A DNA stretch of 64,000 nucleotides from Ohtaekwangia koreensis (GTDB lineage: Bacteria > Bacteroidota > Bacteroidia > Cytophagales > Cyclobacteriaceae). The position numbers and the translations under genes are program-made. The notes beneath the pieces are model-generated. The model saw nothing but the letters and a program-made list of their open reading frames with translations. It was not told the origin of the DNA and made no database searches. Of this stretch, positions 7,891 to 17,548 are shown piece by piece. Positions within the stretch are counted from its first letter, which is position 1; each line of letters opens with the position of its first letter. The stretch spans positions 2,689,331-2,753,330 of the forward strand of contig NZ_FUZU01000001.1 of NCBI RefSeq assembly GCF_900167975.1, read 5' to 3'.

Positions 7891-10026
7891 ATGATCCGGG
7901 GAATTCTCTGCCTGCTCATGGGCATGCTGTTGATTTCGGCGAACCCTGTTGACAACCCCGGTCCCTATACGGCCTACCTGTTTACTTATTTTACGGGTGG
8001 AGAGAAGGGAGATGAACAGATCCGCTTTGCTCTCAGTGAGGATGGTTTTAATTACATCGCCCTTCATGACAACAAACCTATACTCTCGTCGGCTGCCATC
8101 AGCAGTACGGGAGGTGTCCGGGATCCGCATATATTGAGAGCCTGCGACGGGAAGACTTTTTTTATGGTGGCTACCGATATGCATGTGGCCAAGAACGAAT
8201 GGGGTCCAAACGTTGCTATGGTGATGATGAAGTCGCCGGACCTTGTTCACTGGACACATGCCGTTGTAAACGTTCCTGAGAAGTTCCCGGAATTTGCTCA
8301 CGTCAACCGGGTATGGGCACCGCAGACGATTTACGATCCAGCGCTAAAGAAGTATATGCTTTATTGGTCAATGCGCCTGGGCAATGGTCCGGATAAAATA
8401 TACTATGCTTATGCCAACAAAGACTTCACGGATCTGGAGACTACACCCAAGCAGTTATTTTTCAGTCCCACCAATTCAGCCTGCATTGATGCCGATATCA
8501 TATACCATGATGGAAAGTATAATATGTTTTTTAAGACGGAAGGTGCCGATGCAGGAATTAAGAAAGCGGTGTCAGAGAAAATCAATGAAGGCTATGTCTC
8601 ACTAGACCGGTATCTGGATCAGACGGATGAATCCGTGGAAGGAGCGGGTGTGTTTAAACTCAATAACGATGAAGGCTGGATTTTAATGTATGATGTATAT
8701 AAGAAAGGGGCCTATCAGTTCACGCAAAGTAAAGACCTCTTAAATTTTACGGTCGTGGACAAGAAAGTCTCAATGGATTTTCATCCCCGGCATGGTACAG
8801 TCATGGCGATAACAACGCAGGAATATAAACGCCTGCTTGATGCATGGTTTCCTATAGGCAATGTGTTGTCGGGGGCACAAAACAAATCCGTTCGGTCCAA
8901 CAACACGGTTGTTGAAGGCACTACGGTAACGCTTTCTGTTAGCCGGGATACTGATCTTTCGAGGCTCGACCCGCAATTTACTTTCCCGAAAGTATATACC
9001 CTGAAGCCCGCGGGGCCTCAGGATTTCAGCAAGGGTCCTGTGAAATATACTGTGGCGATGGATAAGAAAGTAACCGAGATTGAGGTCGGTGCTGTTCGGT
9101 ATGGCAATCCCGTGCTCAACGGGTATTTTGCAGATCCAGATATCCTGTATTCGGAAAAAGAAAAGAAGTTCTATCTCTATCCAACCAGTGATGGATTTGT
9201 TCATTGGTCGGGGAGGCGATTCAAAACTTTTTCTTCTACCGATCTATTGCACTGGAGAGATGAAGGCGTTATTCTGGACTTAGAAAAGGATGTCTCCTGG
9301 GCAAAGGCAAATGCGTGGGCACCAACCATTGTTGAAACAAAGCGCGGCAGTGGTTACAGGTACTACTACTATTTTACTGCAGGGCAGAAAATTGGTGTGG
9401 CAAGTTCAGATTCACCCGTGGGACCATTTGTTGACAAAGGAAAGCCACTGATCGACTTCAAACCCCAAGGGGTGAACGGAGGGCAGGAGATTGACCCGGC
9501 CGTGTTTCTTGATCCGGTTTCAAAAAACCATTTTTTGTATTGGGGAAATGGCTATATGGCGGGTGTCAGACTCCATGACGATATGGTGTCTTTCAACCAA
9601 GACTCCGTTCGTGTTTTGACTCCGGATGCTACTTTTCGCGAAGGTACTTATGTGATTTTCCGAAAAGGTATATATTATTTTTTCTGGTCTGAGGACGACA
9701 CGCGCAGCGCGGAGTATAAAGTTCGCTATGGAACTTCGGACAGTCCGCTTGGGCCTATTCGTGTTGCCAGGGAGAATATAGTCATTCGCCGAAATGATAC
9801 ACTGGCCATTCGTGCTACAGGTCACAATTCGATAATTCAAATTCCAGGCAGAGATGAATGGTATATAGTATACCATCGCTTCACTCGCCCGCAAGGAGAT
9901 GCTATGGGAGGTGCTGCCGGGTATCATCGTGAAGTATGTATTGATCGTTTGAAATTTAATGCCGACGGAACTATAGAGCAGGTGATTCCAACGCTTAACG
10001 GTATAGAACCGGTCGCGCTTCATTAA
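7891..10026 (+). CDS. Tandem GH43 glycoside hydrolase (arabinofuranosidase/xylosidase type)
   Basis: I chose the ATG at 7891 because it begins a normal signal peptide (MIRGILCLLMGMLLISANP). The frame is open to 7801, but that adds an unlikely leader and overlaps the probable promoter. The 711-residue product holds two five-bladed GH43 domains. Domain 1 (about 20-340) has GVRDPH (D78), CIDADI (D200) and VEGAG (E250). Domain 2 (about 405-705) has FADPDI (D415), EIDPAVF (D535) and REGTYV (E584). These fit the base, pKa-modulating Asp and acid Glu of GH43, so both sites look intact. GH43 enzymes mostly release arabinose or xylose from side chains, and some act on galactans. Two different GH43 domains in one chain suggest linked activities. 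It has its own promoter after the susD terminator. Confidence 0.88.
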   Translation: MIRGILCLLMGMLLISANPVDNPGPYTAYLFTYFTGGEKGDEQIRFALSEDGFNYIALHDNKPILSSAAISSTGGVRDPHILRACDGKTFFMVATDMHVAKNEWGPNVAMVMMKSPDLVHWTHAVVNVPEKFPEFAHVNRVWAPQTIYDPALKKYMLYWSMRLGNGPDKIYYAYANKDFTDLETTPKQLFFSPTNSACIDADIIYHDGKYNMFFKTEGADAGIKKAVSEKINEGYVSLDRYLDQTDESVEGAGVFKLNNDEGWILMYDVYKKGAYQFTQSKDLLNFTVVDKKVSMDFHPRHGTVMAITTQEYKRLLDAWFPIGNVLSGAQNKSVRSNNTVVEGTTVTLSVSRDTDLSRLDPQFTFPKVYTLKPAGPQDFSKGPVKYTVAMDKKVTEIEVGAVRYGNPVLNGYFADPDILYSEKEKKFYLYPTSDGFVHWSGRRFKTFSSTDLLHWRDEGVILDLEKDVSWAKANAWAPTIVETKRGSGYRYYYYFTAGQKIGVASSDSPVGPFVDKGKPLIDFKPQGVNGGQEIDPAVFLDPVSKNHFLYWGNGYMAGVRLHDDMVSFNQDSVRVLTPDATFREGTYVIFRKGIYYFFWSEDDTRSAEYKVRYGTSDSPLGPIRVARENIVIRRNDTLAIRATGHNSIIQIPGRDEWYIVYHRFTRPQGDAMGGAAGYHREVCIDRLKFNADGTIEQVIPTLNGIEPVALH

Positions 10027-10145
10027 CAAGGCCACACAGCAGATCCTTAGGATGATCACTTTCGATAAAAAAGAAAGTTATAGGGTTATATCGGATATTC
10101 AGACATGAGAATATAGTATGCCCATTAAAGACCAGGGCGTGGAAA

Positions 10146-10235
10146 AATGGTGTCACCAAAACGTGCAATCAAATCTACCCGGCTATTGGGGACAAGCCGT
10201 AAAATTTTGGAAAACTGCGCTTGGGTGACACCATT
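10146..10235. repeat. Inverted repeat between convergent GH43 and GH29 genes
   Basis: AATGGTGTCACC (10146-10157) is repeated exactly in inverted orientation at 10224-10235, with 66 bases between. The spacer contains a small hairpin (CGGCT...AGCCG). Both genes end towards this site, so it may act as a two-way terminator or a mRNA-end structure. There is no clear T-tract on either side. Confidence 0.45.
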
Positions 10236-10270
10236 CCATTTCTTCATGCAATTGGGCCTAACGATTTAGA

Positions 10271-11908
10271 CTATGCTTCGATGCCTTCGAACTTTAATGT
10301 ATAGGCACGAATGCCGGGTACCTGATCCGGAAGCTTTACGGTGACCCCGGCAGCATCACGCGACCATTCTATTGGTCCGCTGTATCCCAGCAACTTCACA
10401 TTTTGAATACGTTCCTGGGCAAGCGATTTGATCAGGAGTGATTTTTTTTCCGGCCACCCAAAGAAGAATGCATATACGGAATCTTTCTTTTTTGTGAACC
10501 TGAAATCTTCGCTGCCCAGTGGCTTGCCTTTGCCTTCATTGAATCCCTGTCCCGTGAGTGGGCCAGCGGTGCCCATAGCGGGCCCTTCACCAAAAACCTT
10601 CCAGGGCCTCGTGCCAAAGATACCCTCGCCGTTGGACTGCATCCACTCACCAATCTCTTCCACGACAGTGCGTTCTTTTTCATCAATCGTGCCGTTGCCC
10701 CGTACGGGGACGTTTAAGAGCAGATTTCCATTTTTAGAGACAACGTCACAGAGAATGTGAATCACGGCTTGTGCTGACTTATAGCCGTTACTATCGTAGA
10801 CCCTTCGATCATAATGCCAGTTGCCGATGCAGGTGCACGTTTGCCAGACAAAAGGTTCGATGCTATTAAATGCTCCTTTCTCCAGGTCCCATACGATGGC
10901 TTTTCGTTGTTGTTCATCCAGAATCTTTCCATTGATGACTACTTCAACGTTGCCCTTCATTTTTTTACTTCGGTTATAGTAGTAGGCGGCAAACTGAAGA
11001 CCGACCTCGCTAATAGGCCACAGGGGTAAAGCCGTATCATCGAAGTAGATCACATCTGGGTCATACTTATCGACTAGTTCTACGGTTCGTTTTAAAAACT
11101 TCTCGCAGTACGCCTTGCTGGGTACGCTTACGCCGTTCCCCCAATGCCATTGTTTATGGATCATCTGGTCTTCGTCGCTGTGGGCACTTAATGGATGGTT
11201 TTGTGCATACAGGTCTTGCGGATCATATCCTTGCCACCAGAGGCCCTTTCCGTCCGCTTTTGTGAGTTTTCCATCATAAGGGATATCTGCATGAGGTCCT
11301 GACTTGTCAGCCCGCTGAGCGGCCTCATACCAGCTCCAAGCGTGGGCGGCATGGACGCTGACACCGAAGTTAAGTCCGGCTTTCCGGGTTGCTTTGGCCC
11401 AACCGTCGATGAGGTCTTTTTTGGGCCCCAGGTTCACTGAATTCCATGCCTGATGGCTGCTGGCATAGTTATCGAAATTGTCGTGGTGATTGGCTAGTGC
11501 CATGAAATATTTTGCGCCTGCCTGTTTATAGAGCTTAACGAGTTCATACGGATCCCAGGCCTCAGCTTTCCACTCGTGGATGACGTCTTTGAACCCGAAC
11601 TTTGAGGGATGTCCATACCGGCTCAGATGGTATTTATACTTCTCACTACCCTCCTGATACAGTTCGCGTGCATACCAGTCTCCGTATTCGGGTTGGCACT
11701 GCGGTCCCCAGTGCGCCCATATACCGAACTTGGCATCCCGGTACCATTCGGGTACGGTATACTGTTCGAGCGATGACCAGGTAGGCTTAAAAGGGGCCTG
11801 TGCAAACGAGTCTGCTGCCGGGTTGTTCTGTCTCCCGTATAAGTTGCCAGCCAGGGCGCTCCCAGGTAGGACAGCGGCTAGAGTTTTTAAAATTGTTCTT
11901 CGGTTCAT
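10271..11908 (-). CDS. GH29 alpha-L-fucosidase with Tat-like signal
   Basis: The 545-residue protein starts MNRRTILKTLAAVLPGSALA, a twin-arginine-like signal, pointing to export in folded form. The catalytic barrel (about 40-430) contains the GH29 hallmarks WAHWGPQCQPEYGDWYAR, MALANHHDNFDNY and VIYFDDTALP. The first Asp of FDD (D290) is in the position of the GH29 nucleophile. A small C-terminal beta-sandwich follows (about 460-545). GH29 enzymes remove alpha-L-fucose from glycans with retention. It is convergent with the GH43 gene and monocistronic. It differs strongly from the second GH29 at 37036-39129, which carries binding modules, so the two probably act on different linkages or in different places. 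Confidence 0.9.
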   Translation of the reverse strand: MNRRTILKTLAAVLPGSALAGNLYGRQNNPAADSFAQAPFKPTWSSLEQYTVPEWYRDAKFGIWAHWGPQCQPEYGDWYARELYQEGSEKYKYHLSRYGHPSKFGFKDVIHEWKAEAWDPYELVKLYKQAGAKYFMALANHHDNFDNYASSHQAWNSVNLGPKKDLIDGWAKATRKAGLNFGVSVHAAHAWSWYEAAQRADKSGPHADIPYDGKLTKADGKGLWWQGYDPQDLYAQNHPLSAHSDEDQMIHKQWHWGNGVSVPSKAYCEKFLKRTVELVDKYDPDVIYFDDTALPLWPISEVGLQFAAYYYNRSKKMKGNVEVVINGKILDEQQRKAIVWDLEKGAFNSIEPFVWQTCTCIGNWHYDRRVYDSNGYKSAQAVIHILCDVVSKNGNLLLNVPVRGNGTIDEKERTVVEEIGEWMQSNGEGIFGTRPWKVFGEGPAMGTAGPLTGQGFNEGKGKPLGSEDFRFTKKKDSVYAFFFGWPEKKSLLIKSLAQERIQNVKLLGYSGPIEWSRDAAGVTVKLPDQVPGIRAYTLKFEGIEA

Positions 11909-12121
11909 GGTTGAGTTTTGTATCGTTCAAAATGGTTTAAGCTAAAATTAGGTAAGCCACCTCTCTTTGAAGGGATAATCTTTAAGGCTAATATCCAAAA
12001 TCAACTCCGTTAATCCTGATGAACAGGCGATTCTGTCACGCGTGGCGAAGCATGCTAAAGACATGAGACGATTCGTTGGTGGGGTGAAGGGGGTTTAATT
12101 GGTGGACCAGAACGGTAAGAA

Positions 12122-12505
12122 TCAGCAACTCAGTGTGTGGATGGGTAAATTGGAATCAATTGAAAAATCTTCGACATCCTGTTTCATATCTTGATCCCAA
12201 TCACGAATCTTCCAATTTACAGTTACACTCCCTCCTTGTTTCTCATATTGCTTTAAAGTATTCAAGATGTCGAGGATGCTCCGGGAGGAGGAGGTGTTGA
12301 AGTAACTAAGTCCAAAATTAAAGGTTATCGGTTTATTGAAATAAACCATATAGTCTTCCAGCCATTTTAACAAAGGTGCATAAAATGCGAAGGTGTTTTC
12401 CAGGTAGGATTCCCCGTCTAACTCACAGATACCGGTTTCGATAGAAAAGTTTACGTTGGGAATAAAAAAGATGTTTTTCTCCCCTATAATTTTCAGATCT
12501 TCCAT
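12122..12505 (-). CDS. SiaC-family regulatory phosphoprotein (DUF1987)
   Basis: The 127-residue protein matches the SiaC/DUF1987 family in length and in the motif YFNTSSSRSILDIL (about 68-81), where the T/S cluster T71-S74 corresponds to the phosphorylated site region. In Pseudomonas, SiaC is phosphorylated by the SiaB kinase and dephosphorylated by the SiaA PP2C phosphatase; the unphosphorylated form activates a diguanylate cyclase. Here the gene is 2 bases downstream of a SiaB-like kinase and in line with a SpoIIE-type phosphatase, so the three-part switch is complete. No diguanylate cyclase is nearby, and the output partner is unknown. Confidence 0.85.
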   Translation of the reverse strand: MEDLKIIGEKNIFFIPNVNFSIETGICELDGESYLENTFAFYAPLLKWLEDYMVYFNKPITFNFGLSYFNTSSSRSILDILNTLKQYEKQGGSVTVNWKIRDWDQDMKQDVEDFSIDSNLPIHTLSC

Positions 12506-12507
12506 AG

Positions 12508-13077
12508 CTATATATTATTGTTGTTGTTTATCGTTTTTGAAACATTAATGGACAGGGCAAAAAAATCGTAATTCTCATCAAAGGGAGTAATCTCTACTTC
12601 CAGTGGTGAGCCCGCTTTTAATGCTATATCGATTAGACCTACATTGGCACCGAGCTGGCCTTCATATATAGGCTGATTGCGGAGTTCTCTTTTCCATTGA
12701 CGCAAGGCATCAACGTCCAGGCTATTGATCTTCTTACACTTCTCCGTAATAATTGGCGCCCAGCTTTTTTTAATCAGGTTCGCCGATGTAAGAGAGTAAT
12801 GGCTGTTCCAATCGCATATAAGAAACGAACCTCGTCCATAGCTTTTTGACTTTTGATCATGGAGCTCTCTTTCTTCCGAATAGTAGGAGACATTTTGTGC
12901 CAATTCCAGAAAGATGGAAAATACTTTCTTATTCAAAACAGGGTTCATCTCGATCTCATTGATGCGATTACCAATAGAAGCCAGCACCGTGTCAATAAAG
13001 GGACCCTTATAATAAACGAGGATGTGGTCCTTTTCCAGGTTTTCATCAAATGCCAGAATGTTTAGTTTTTTATCCAC
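12508..13077 (-). CDS. SiaB-family protein kinase
   Basis: The 189-residue protein resembles the SiaB family (DUF6272). It has a GHKL-type ATPase fold with the N-box-like LELAQNVSYYSEE (about 64-76), in which the conserved Asn coordinates Mg-ATP, and a later glycine-containing segment GANVGLIDIALKA. It is expected to phosphorylate the neighbouring SiaC-like protein in the cytoplasm, analogous to anti-sigma-factor kinases such as SpoIIAB. It starts 78 bases after the phosphatase gene and is followed after 2 bases by siaC, consistent with one operon. The assignment rests on family resemblance and gene order. Confidence 0.82.
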   Translation of the reverse strand: MDKKLNILAFDENLEKDHILVYYKGPFIDTVLASIGNRINEIEMNPVLNKKVFSIFLELAQNVSYYSEERELHDQKSKSYGRGSFLICDWNSHYSLTSANLIKKSWAPIITEKCKKINSLDVDALRQWKRELRNQPIYEGQLGANVGLIDIALKAGSPLEVEITPFDENYDFFALSINVSKTINNNNNI

Positions 13078-13155
13078 AGTTTTTATGATGATTAATTGAA
13101 TGCTATACTCTATACACGTAAGCCTGAGGAATCCATCCGAATTCCACGAGGATAC

Positions 13156-16100
13156 CTACACTTTCACGCCTATCAGGGTAATGTCGTCTCTTTGGTCAGC
13201 GGCTTGCTGATGCTCATCAAGAACCTCGTCAAAGGCCACTTTTTGTTCTGATAAAGGAAGGAATACCACTTGGCTAATGACTTCTTTCAGCCGGGGTGTC
13301 CCGAGTTTAATCCGGTCCGGGTTATTCTGATCCGTATATCCATCCGTGGCCAAATAAAATGTGGTGCCCTTTTCAACGATCAGTTCTTTGGTCGTAAAAG
13401 GACGTTCGGTAGTGTATTGACCTCCAATGGATCGTCGGTCTGCCGACAGGATGTTAACTGCCTGATGTTGGTTAAGTACATAGAATAAGGGTCGTTTTGC
13501 TCCGGCATATAATACCCGCACCTGGCCGCCTTCTCCTTTTTGCATGCGCATGAGACACACATCCATGCCGGCAGTGTTTACACCTTCAGCTTTGTCGATG
13601 GCACTCTTGACGCCTTTATCCAATTGTTCGAGTATCTCGGCCGGATCAAGGATGTGTTTGAAATTGATAATTTCGTTGAGCAGGGTATTTCCGATGATGG
13701 ACATAAAAGCACCGGGAACGCCGTGGCCGGTACAGTCAACAACGGCTATAAAAACAAGATCATTTTCTTCTCCCTCCAGGTCTTCTTTAGACAAATGAGA
13801 GAACCAATAGAAGTCGCCTGATACGATATCCTTGGGGCGGTAAAGCACAAAATGTTCTGGTAAAGTCTGACTTATCTTTTTCTCGGAGGGTAGCAGGGCA
13901 TGATAAATGGTGTTGGCATACAGAATGCTGCTCATCACCTGCTCATTGGCTTTGCGCAGACTATTGTGCTGGATTTCAATTTCTATTTGGCTTTCCTTGA
14001 GTTCGTCATTAATGGTTTGGAGTTGTTCGGCGGTGGCCTGTAACTCTTCCTGTTGCTGCAGAATCTCCTCTTGCTTTTCCTGCATGTCGGCATTGATGAT
14101 TTGCAGGGATTCGGTTTGCGCTTCCAACTCTTCTTTTTGTTGCATCACTTCAGCGGTTCGTTCCAGCACCTGTTCTTCCAGTTTGGCCTTCTGAGCCTGG
14201 ATGGCGTTGATCCGAATCTGATAGAAGGTGAAAGCACTGCCCAGGATTGCCAAGGTTACTCCGAGTCGGAACCACCAGGTTTGCCAGAAGGGCGGGGTAA
14301 TGATAACTTTAATGGAGGTGCCTTGCTCATTCCATACCCCATCGTTGTTGGAGGCTTTGACTTTGAAGACATATTCTCCCGGATCTAGGTTGGTATAGGT
14401 AGCCTTTCGTTGCGTTCCTACCTGATTCCAATCCTCATCAAAGCCCTCTAGTTTATAGGCATATTGGTTTTTGCCTGGAAGGATAAAATTGAGGGCCGCA
14501 AACTCAAAGGTAAACACCGATTGCTTGTAGGATAGTGTCAATTCTTTGGTTTGAGTAATACTTTGCTGAAGTGGTGAGTCTTTGTCGGTCAGATTAGCCG
14601 ACTTATTAAAGATCTGAAAATCGGTAATGACCACTGGAGGAATGTACGGATTCTCTCGCAGGCTGTCGGGATGAAACATGTTGATACCTGTGGTGCCAGC
14701 AAAAAACAGGGTGCCATCGGCCGCTTTATAACAGGCATTGCGGTTGAACTCCTCTACTTGCAGGCCATCATTAACATCGAAGTTGCGGAAAGTGTGCTGC
14801 TGAAGATTAAAGCGGCTGAGTCCTTTGTTGGTACCCAGCCACAGGTTCCCTTTTTCATCTTCCAGGATTGCCTTGATCACTTCGTTGGGCAAGCCATCTT
14901 TAATGCCATAATGGATGAAGCGGTTGGTTTTCTCATCCAGGCGGTTGAGCCCCCCCATTGTGCCGACCCAGAGGCGGCCCTGGTGGTCCACCAACAGGGT
15001 ATTGATGGTATTGTGGCTCAGGCTGTGGGGATTCTTTTCATCGTGCTGGTAGCGGACAAACTTCCCGCTGCTGCGGTCAAAGTGGTTGAGCCCACCGTCC
15101 GTACCGACCCATAGGTTGGCCTGGCGGTCTTCACAGATGGCAAACACTACATTATTATTCAGACTGGCAGTATCTTTGGAATCGGAGTGGTAGCTGGTGA
15201 ATTGCCGGCTTCGGTGGTCGTAGAAGCTCAAACCTCCTCCCCAATCGCCCATCCAGACGTTGTGGTCGCCATCTTGGAACACGATTGTCTTGATCTTCCC
15301 CGATAGGCCATTCGGACGAGCCGGATCGGGGAAAAAGTGATTAAACTTCCCGGTGCGTTTGTTAAAGAAGGCAAAACTGGCGATGCTGTACCCAATGGCC
15401 AGGGAGTCGCGACTGTAATCGACCAGGGAGAAGATGACATCGGTGGCAACCCCCTGTTGAAGTGTGTTGGGGTAGTGGGTAAATTTTCCAGTGCGGCGAT
15501 CAAACATCACCAGTCCGCCATCTTCGATGCCGATCCAGATGCGGCCCTGTGAGTCACCCGTGACGGCATTCATATTGGGATTGTTAAAGTCGAGGATCTT
15601 CTGGTAGTGTACGAACTTGGCTGCGTAGGGAGAATACAGGTTAAAGCCCCCGGCCCAGGTACCGGCCCACATATTACCTTGATCATCCCGATAAAAGGTA
15701 TGCACTGTATTATTACTCAGACTCGTGGGGTCATCAATGTTCTGGCGTAAGGTGCTGAAGCGGTTCTGGCGGTAGTCAAATAGGCTGATACCCCCGTTCT
15801 GGGTGCCAATCCAGAGACGACCGTCGGTACCTTCGGCCAGGGCGAGGACTTCGGTGCGGGAGAGGCTGTTGGGGTTGTTTTCCTCGTGGACAAAGCGAGT
15901 AAAGGAATCGGTCTGGCGGTTGTAGAGAAACAGACCTTGGTAGGCTCCTACCCAGAGGCGGCCATGACTGTCTTGAATGACCTTGCATGAATTGATTTGG
16001 TAATCACTAACCTGTTTGTTGCGAGGATTGAAGCGTTTAAGATTTCCCCAAGAGACTAGCCAGAAGTCTCCCTGATCGTCCACGGTCACGTTGCGTAAAC

Positions 16101-16593
16101 CGCCAATATTAAATGATGTAGGATAGGCGCGGAATTGCCCCTTCTCCCAGCGGAAGAGTACGTCTGGGGTGACTACCCAGAGGGTGCCCTGGTTATCTTG
16201 GAAGATATCAACTATATAGGAGGAGGGCTCATCGCCCAGCGGATAGTGGATGAAGATTTCCTTTTGTCGGTCGAAGCGGTCGATGCCCTCGGTGGTTGCC
16301 ACCCAGAGATTGCCCGCTTGATCTTCCTGTATATCGTTGATAAAATTGCTGCTGACGCTTGCGGGATTTTTGGGGTCATTGCGGAAGACGGTCATCTCAT
16401 AGCCGTCATAGCGGTTGAGCCCATCAAGTGTACCGAACCACATATAACCTTGTTTGTCCTTGTAGCTACACTTGCCCATACTTTGGGAAAGTCCTTCTCT
16501 CAAAGAAATGCGTTTAAAATGAATTTGTTCCTGTTGAGCATGGCAGAGCAGACCTATAGTTGAAAAAATTAGCAGTAGTAAAGTATTTCTCAT
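13156..16593 (-). CDS. Propeller-sensor SpoIIE/PP2C phosphatase (SiaA-like role)
   Basis: I chose the ATG at 16593 because it starts a clean signal peptide (MRNTLLLLIFSTIGLLCHAQ); the open frame reaches 16656. Residues about 30-680 form a periplasmic two-component-regulator propeller with repeated units such as NLWVGTDGGLNHF. A Y_Y_Y domain (about 700-770), one membrane helix, a long Glu/Gln-rich coiled coil (about 795-890) and a cytoplasmic PP2C/SpoIIE domain follow. Its metal and core motifs are present: VSGDFYW, VDCTGHGVPGA, ATDGYTDQ and RDDITLIGVKV. It should dephosphorylate the SiaC-like protein in response to an extracytoplasmic signal. The propeller-Y_Y_Y ectodomain is the type used by glycan-sensing hybrid regulators, rather than the usual SiaA sensor. 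It heads the three-gene unit. Confidence 0.88.
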   Translation of the reverse strand: MRNTLLLLIFSTIGLLCHAQQEQIHFKRISLREGLSQSMGKCSYKDKQGYMWFGTLDGLNRYDGYEMTVFRNDPKNPASVSSNFINDIQEDQAGNLWVATTEGIDRFDRQKEIFIHYPLGDEPSSYIVDIFQDNQGTLWVVTPDVLFRWEKGQFRAYPTSFNIGGLRNVTVDDQGDFWLVSWGNLKRFNPRNKQVSDYQINSCKVIQDSHGRLWVGAYQGLFLYNRQTDSFTRFVHEENNPNSLSRTEVLALAEGTDGRLWIGTQNGGISLFDYRQNRFSTLRQNIDDPTSLSNNTVHTFYRDDQGNMWAGTWAGGFNLYSPYAAKFVHYQKILDFNNPNMNAVTGDSQGRIWIGIEDGGLVMFDRRTGKFTHYPNTLQQGVATDVIFSLVDYSRDSLAIGYSIASFAFFNKRTGKFNHFFPDPARPNGLSGKIKTIVFQDGDHNVWMGDWGGGLSFYDHRSRQFTSYHSDSKDTASLNNNVVFAICEDRQANLWVGTDGGLNHFDRSSGKFVRYQHDEKNPHSLSHNTINTLLVDHQGRLWVGTMGGLNRLDEKTNRFIHYGIKDGLPNEVIKAILEDEKGNLWLGTNKGLSRFNLQQHTFRNFDVNDGLQVEEFNRNACYKAADGTLFFAGTTGINMFHPDSLRENPYIPPVVITDFQIFNKSANLTDKDSPLQQSITQTKELTLSYKQSVFTFEFAALNFILPGKNQYAYKLEGFDEDWNQVGTQRKATYTNLDPGEYVFKVKASNNDGVWNEQGTSIKVIITPPFWQTWWFRLGVTLAILGSAFTFYQIRINAIQAQKAKLEEQVLERTAEVMQQKEELEAQTESLQIINADMQEKQEEILQQQEELQATAEQLQTINDELKESQIEIEIQHNSLRKANEQVMSSILYANTIYHALLPSEKKISQTLPEHFVLYRPKDIVSGDFYWFSHLSKEDLEGEENDLVFIAVVDCTGHGVPGAFMSIIGNTLLNEIINFKHILDPAEILEQLDKGVKSAIDKAEGVNTAGMDVCLMRMQKGEGGQVRVLYAGAKRPLFYVLNQHQAVNILSADRRSIGGQYTTERPFTTKELIVEKGTTFYLATDGYTDQNNPDRIKLGTPRLKEVISQVVFLPLSEQKVAFDEVLDEHQQAADQRDDITLIGVKV

Positions 16594-17197
16594 AATAGAG
16601 TTCCCAAAAATCGATTTTTCCATTACTCCTCTCATGGCGTTAATGGTTTCACGCATATCAAATTTTCAAATCAAACTTTCTGTAAATGTCTTCGTAATCA
16701 TTTGATTTAATGGATGATAGCGACTTATCATGCATTGACAAAATGGTGTACTTTTGATGCCCAATACGTTTCCTCTGGTTTCAAACGATATAGATCGGCC
16801 GAGAACAGGTGTGAATAAAAGGACGCATACACGATCTGTCCTGTTTGTACAGACAATTTGTGTAGATAAAAAAGACTCTCTACCAATCTTTGAATTTTTG
16901 TAGTTGAGGCGAATGCAGAGGGAATCATGAGCAAGTTCCTTCGTTTGATGGCTATGCCTTGAAAATTCTTAAATGCCGATCATCAAGAACCGGCACAAAC
17001 AGAAATTTCTGTGCTTACTATTACTAAAAGATAGGTAACAGTTGAAAGAAGCAGGAACCGCTTGTTGCGCTCGGCTTAAAGGATGGGTTCATCCTGCTGC
17101 GATGAGTAGCAAGGTGGCTAAAGAAGTAGAGTAAGCCTGGTACAGCCAGCACTAAACAGGTAAGTGTCAGGCTTGTTTTTTCGCGAAGCCGTAATGT
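16594..17197. other. Non-coding stretch upstream of the phosphatase gene
   Basis: No recognisable gene is seen. The short open frame at 16728-16934 (-) has no domain or start context. The segment should carry the promoter of the phosphatase-siaB-siaC unit, but I found no clear TAnnTTTG element on the reverse strand. Confidence 0.5.
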
Positions 17198-17530
17198 TTA
17201 TAATTTTTCCGCTTGAGTAGTTAAGAACTGAATCTCTTGTTTCAGGTTGGCAACCATCTGCTGTTTTTGTCAAGCAGGGTGATGGGTTAAAGTCCTTCAA
17301 GGAGGCCATCAGTTTTGTCGACTCTACTTTGTTCAGGAACTCGTTACGGATTGATGCTGCAAGTCTTGAAATGTACAACAGGCTTTTCTCGTCATTTGTA
17401 CCTTCTTCGATTGTTGCCTCTTTTAACTGGCTGTCGAATGCTACAGATGATTTTGAAACTTTTCAATGACCGTCTGACGGTCACTTCTCATGGAATTAAT
17501 CAAAGCGGTTTCTTCAGTTTTTGATCGGTC
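17198..17530 (-). pseudogene. Decayed ORF of unknown family
   Basis: Three overlapping reverse-strand frames carry protein-like pieces in order. The first is SKTEETALINSMRSDRQTV. The second is DSQLKEATIEEGTNDEKSLL continuing to VESTKLMASLKDFNPSP. The third is MVANLKQEIQFLTTQAEKL, ending at a TAA (17200-17198). The joins need at least two frameshifts. The pieces are helical and coiled-coil-like, and no family is recognised. It lies just downstream of the histidine kinase gene and could once have been its operon partner. Confidence 0.4.
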
Positions 17531-17548
17531 CTTTTCGCAAGACCTATG

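Noticed and set aside
7735-8301. 188-residue reverse-strand open frame at the start of GH43
   Set aside because: It is antisense to the GH43 domain and covers its promoter; no recognisable domain.
14671-15114. 147-residue forward frame inside the phosphatase gene
   Set aside because: It is a shadow of the regularly repeating propeller codons on the opposite strand.
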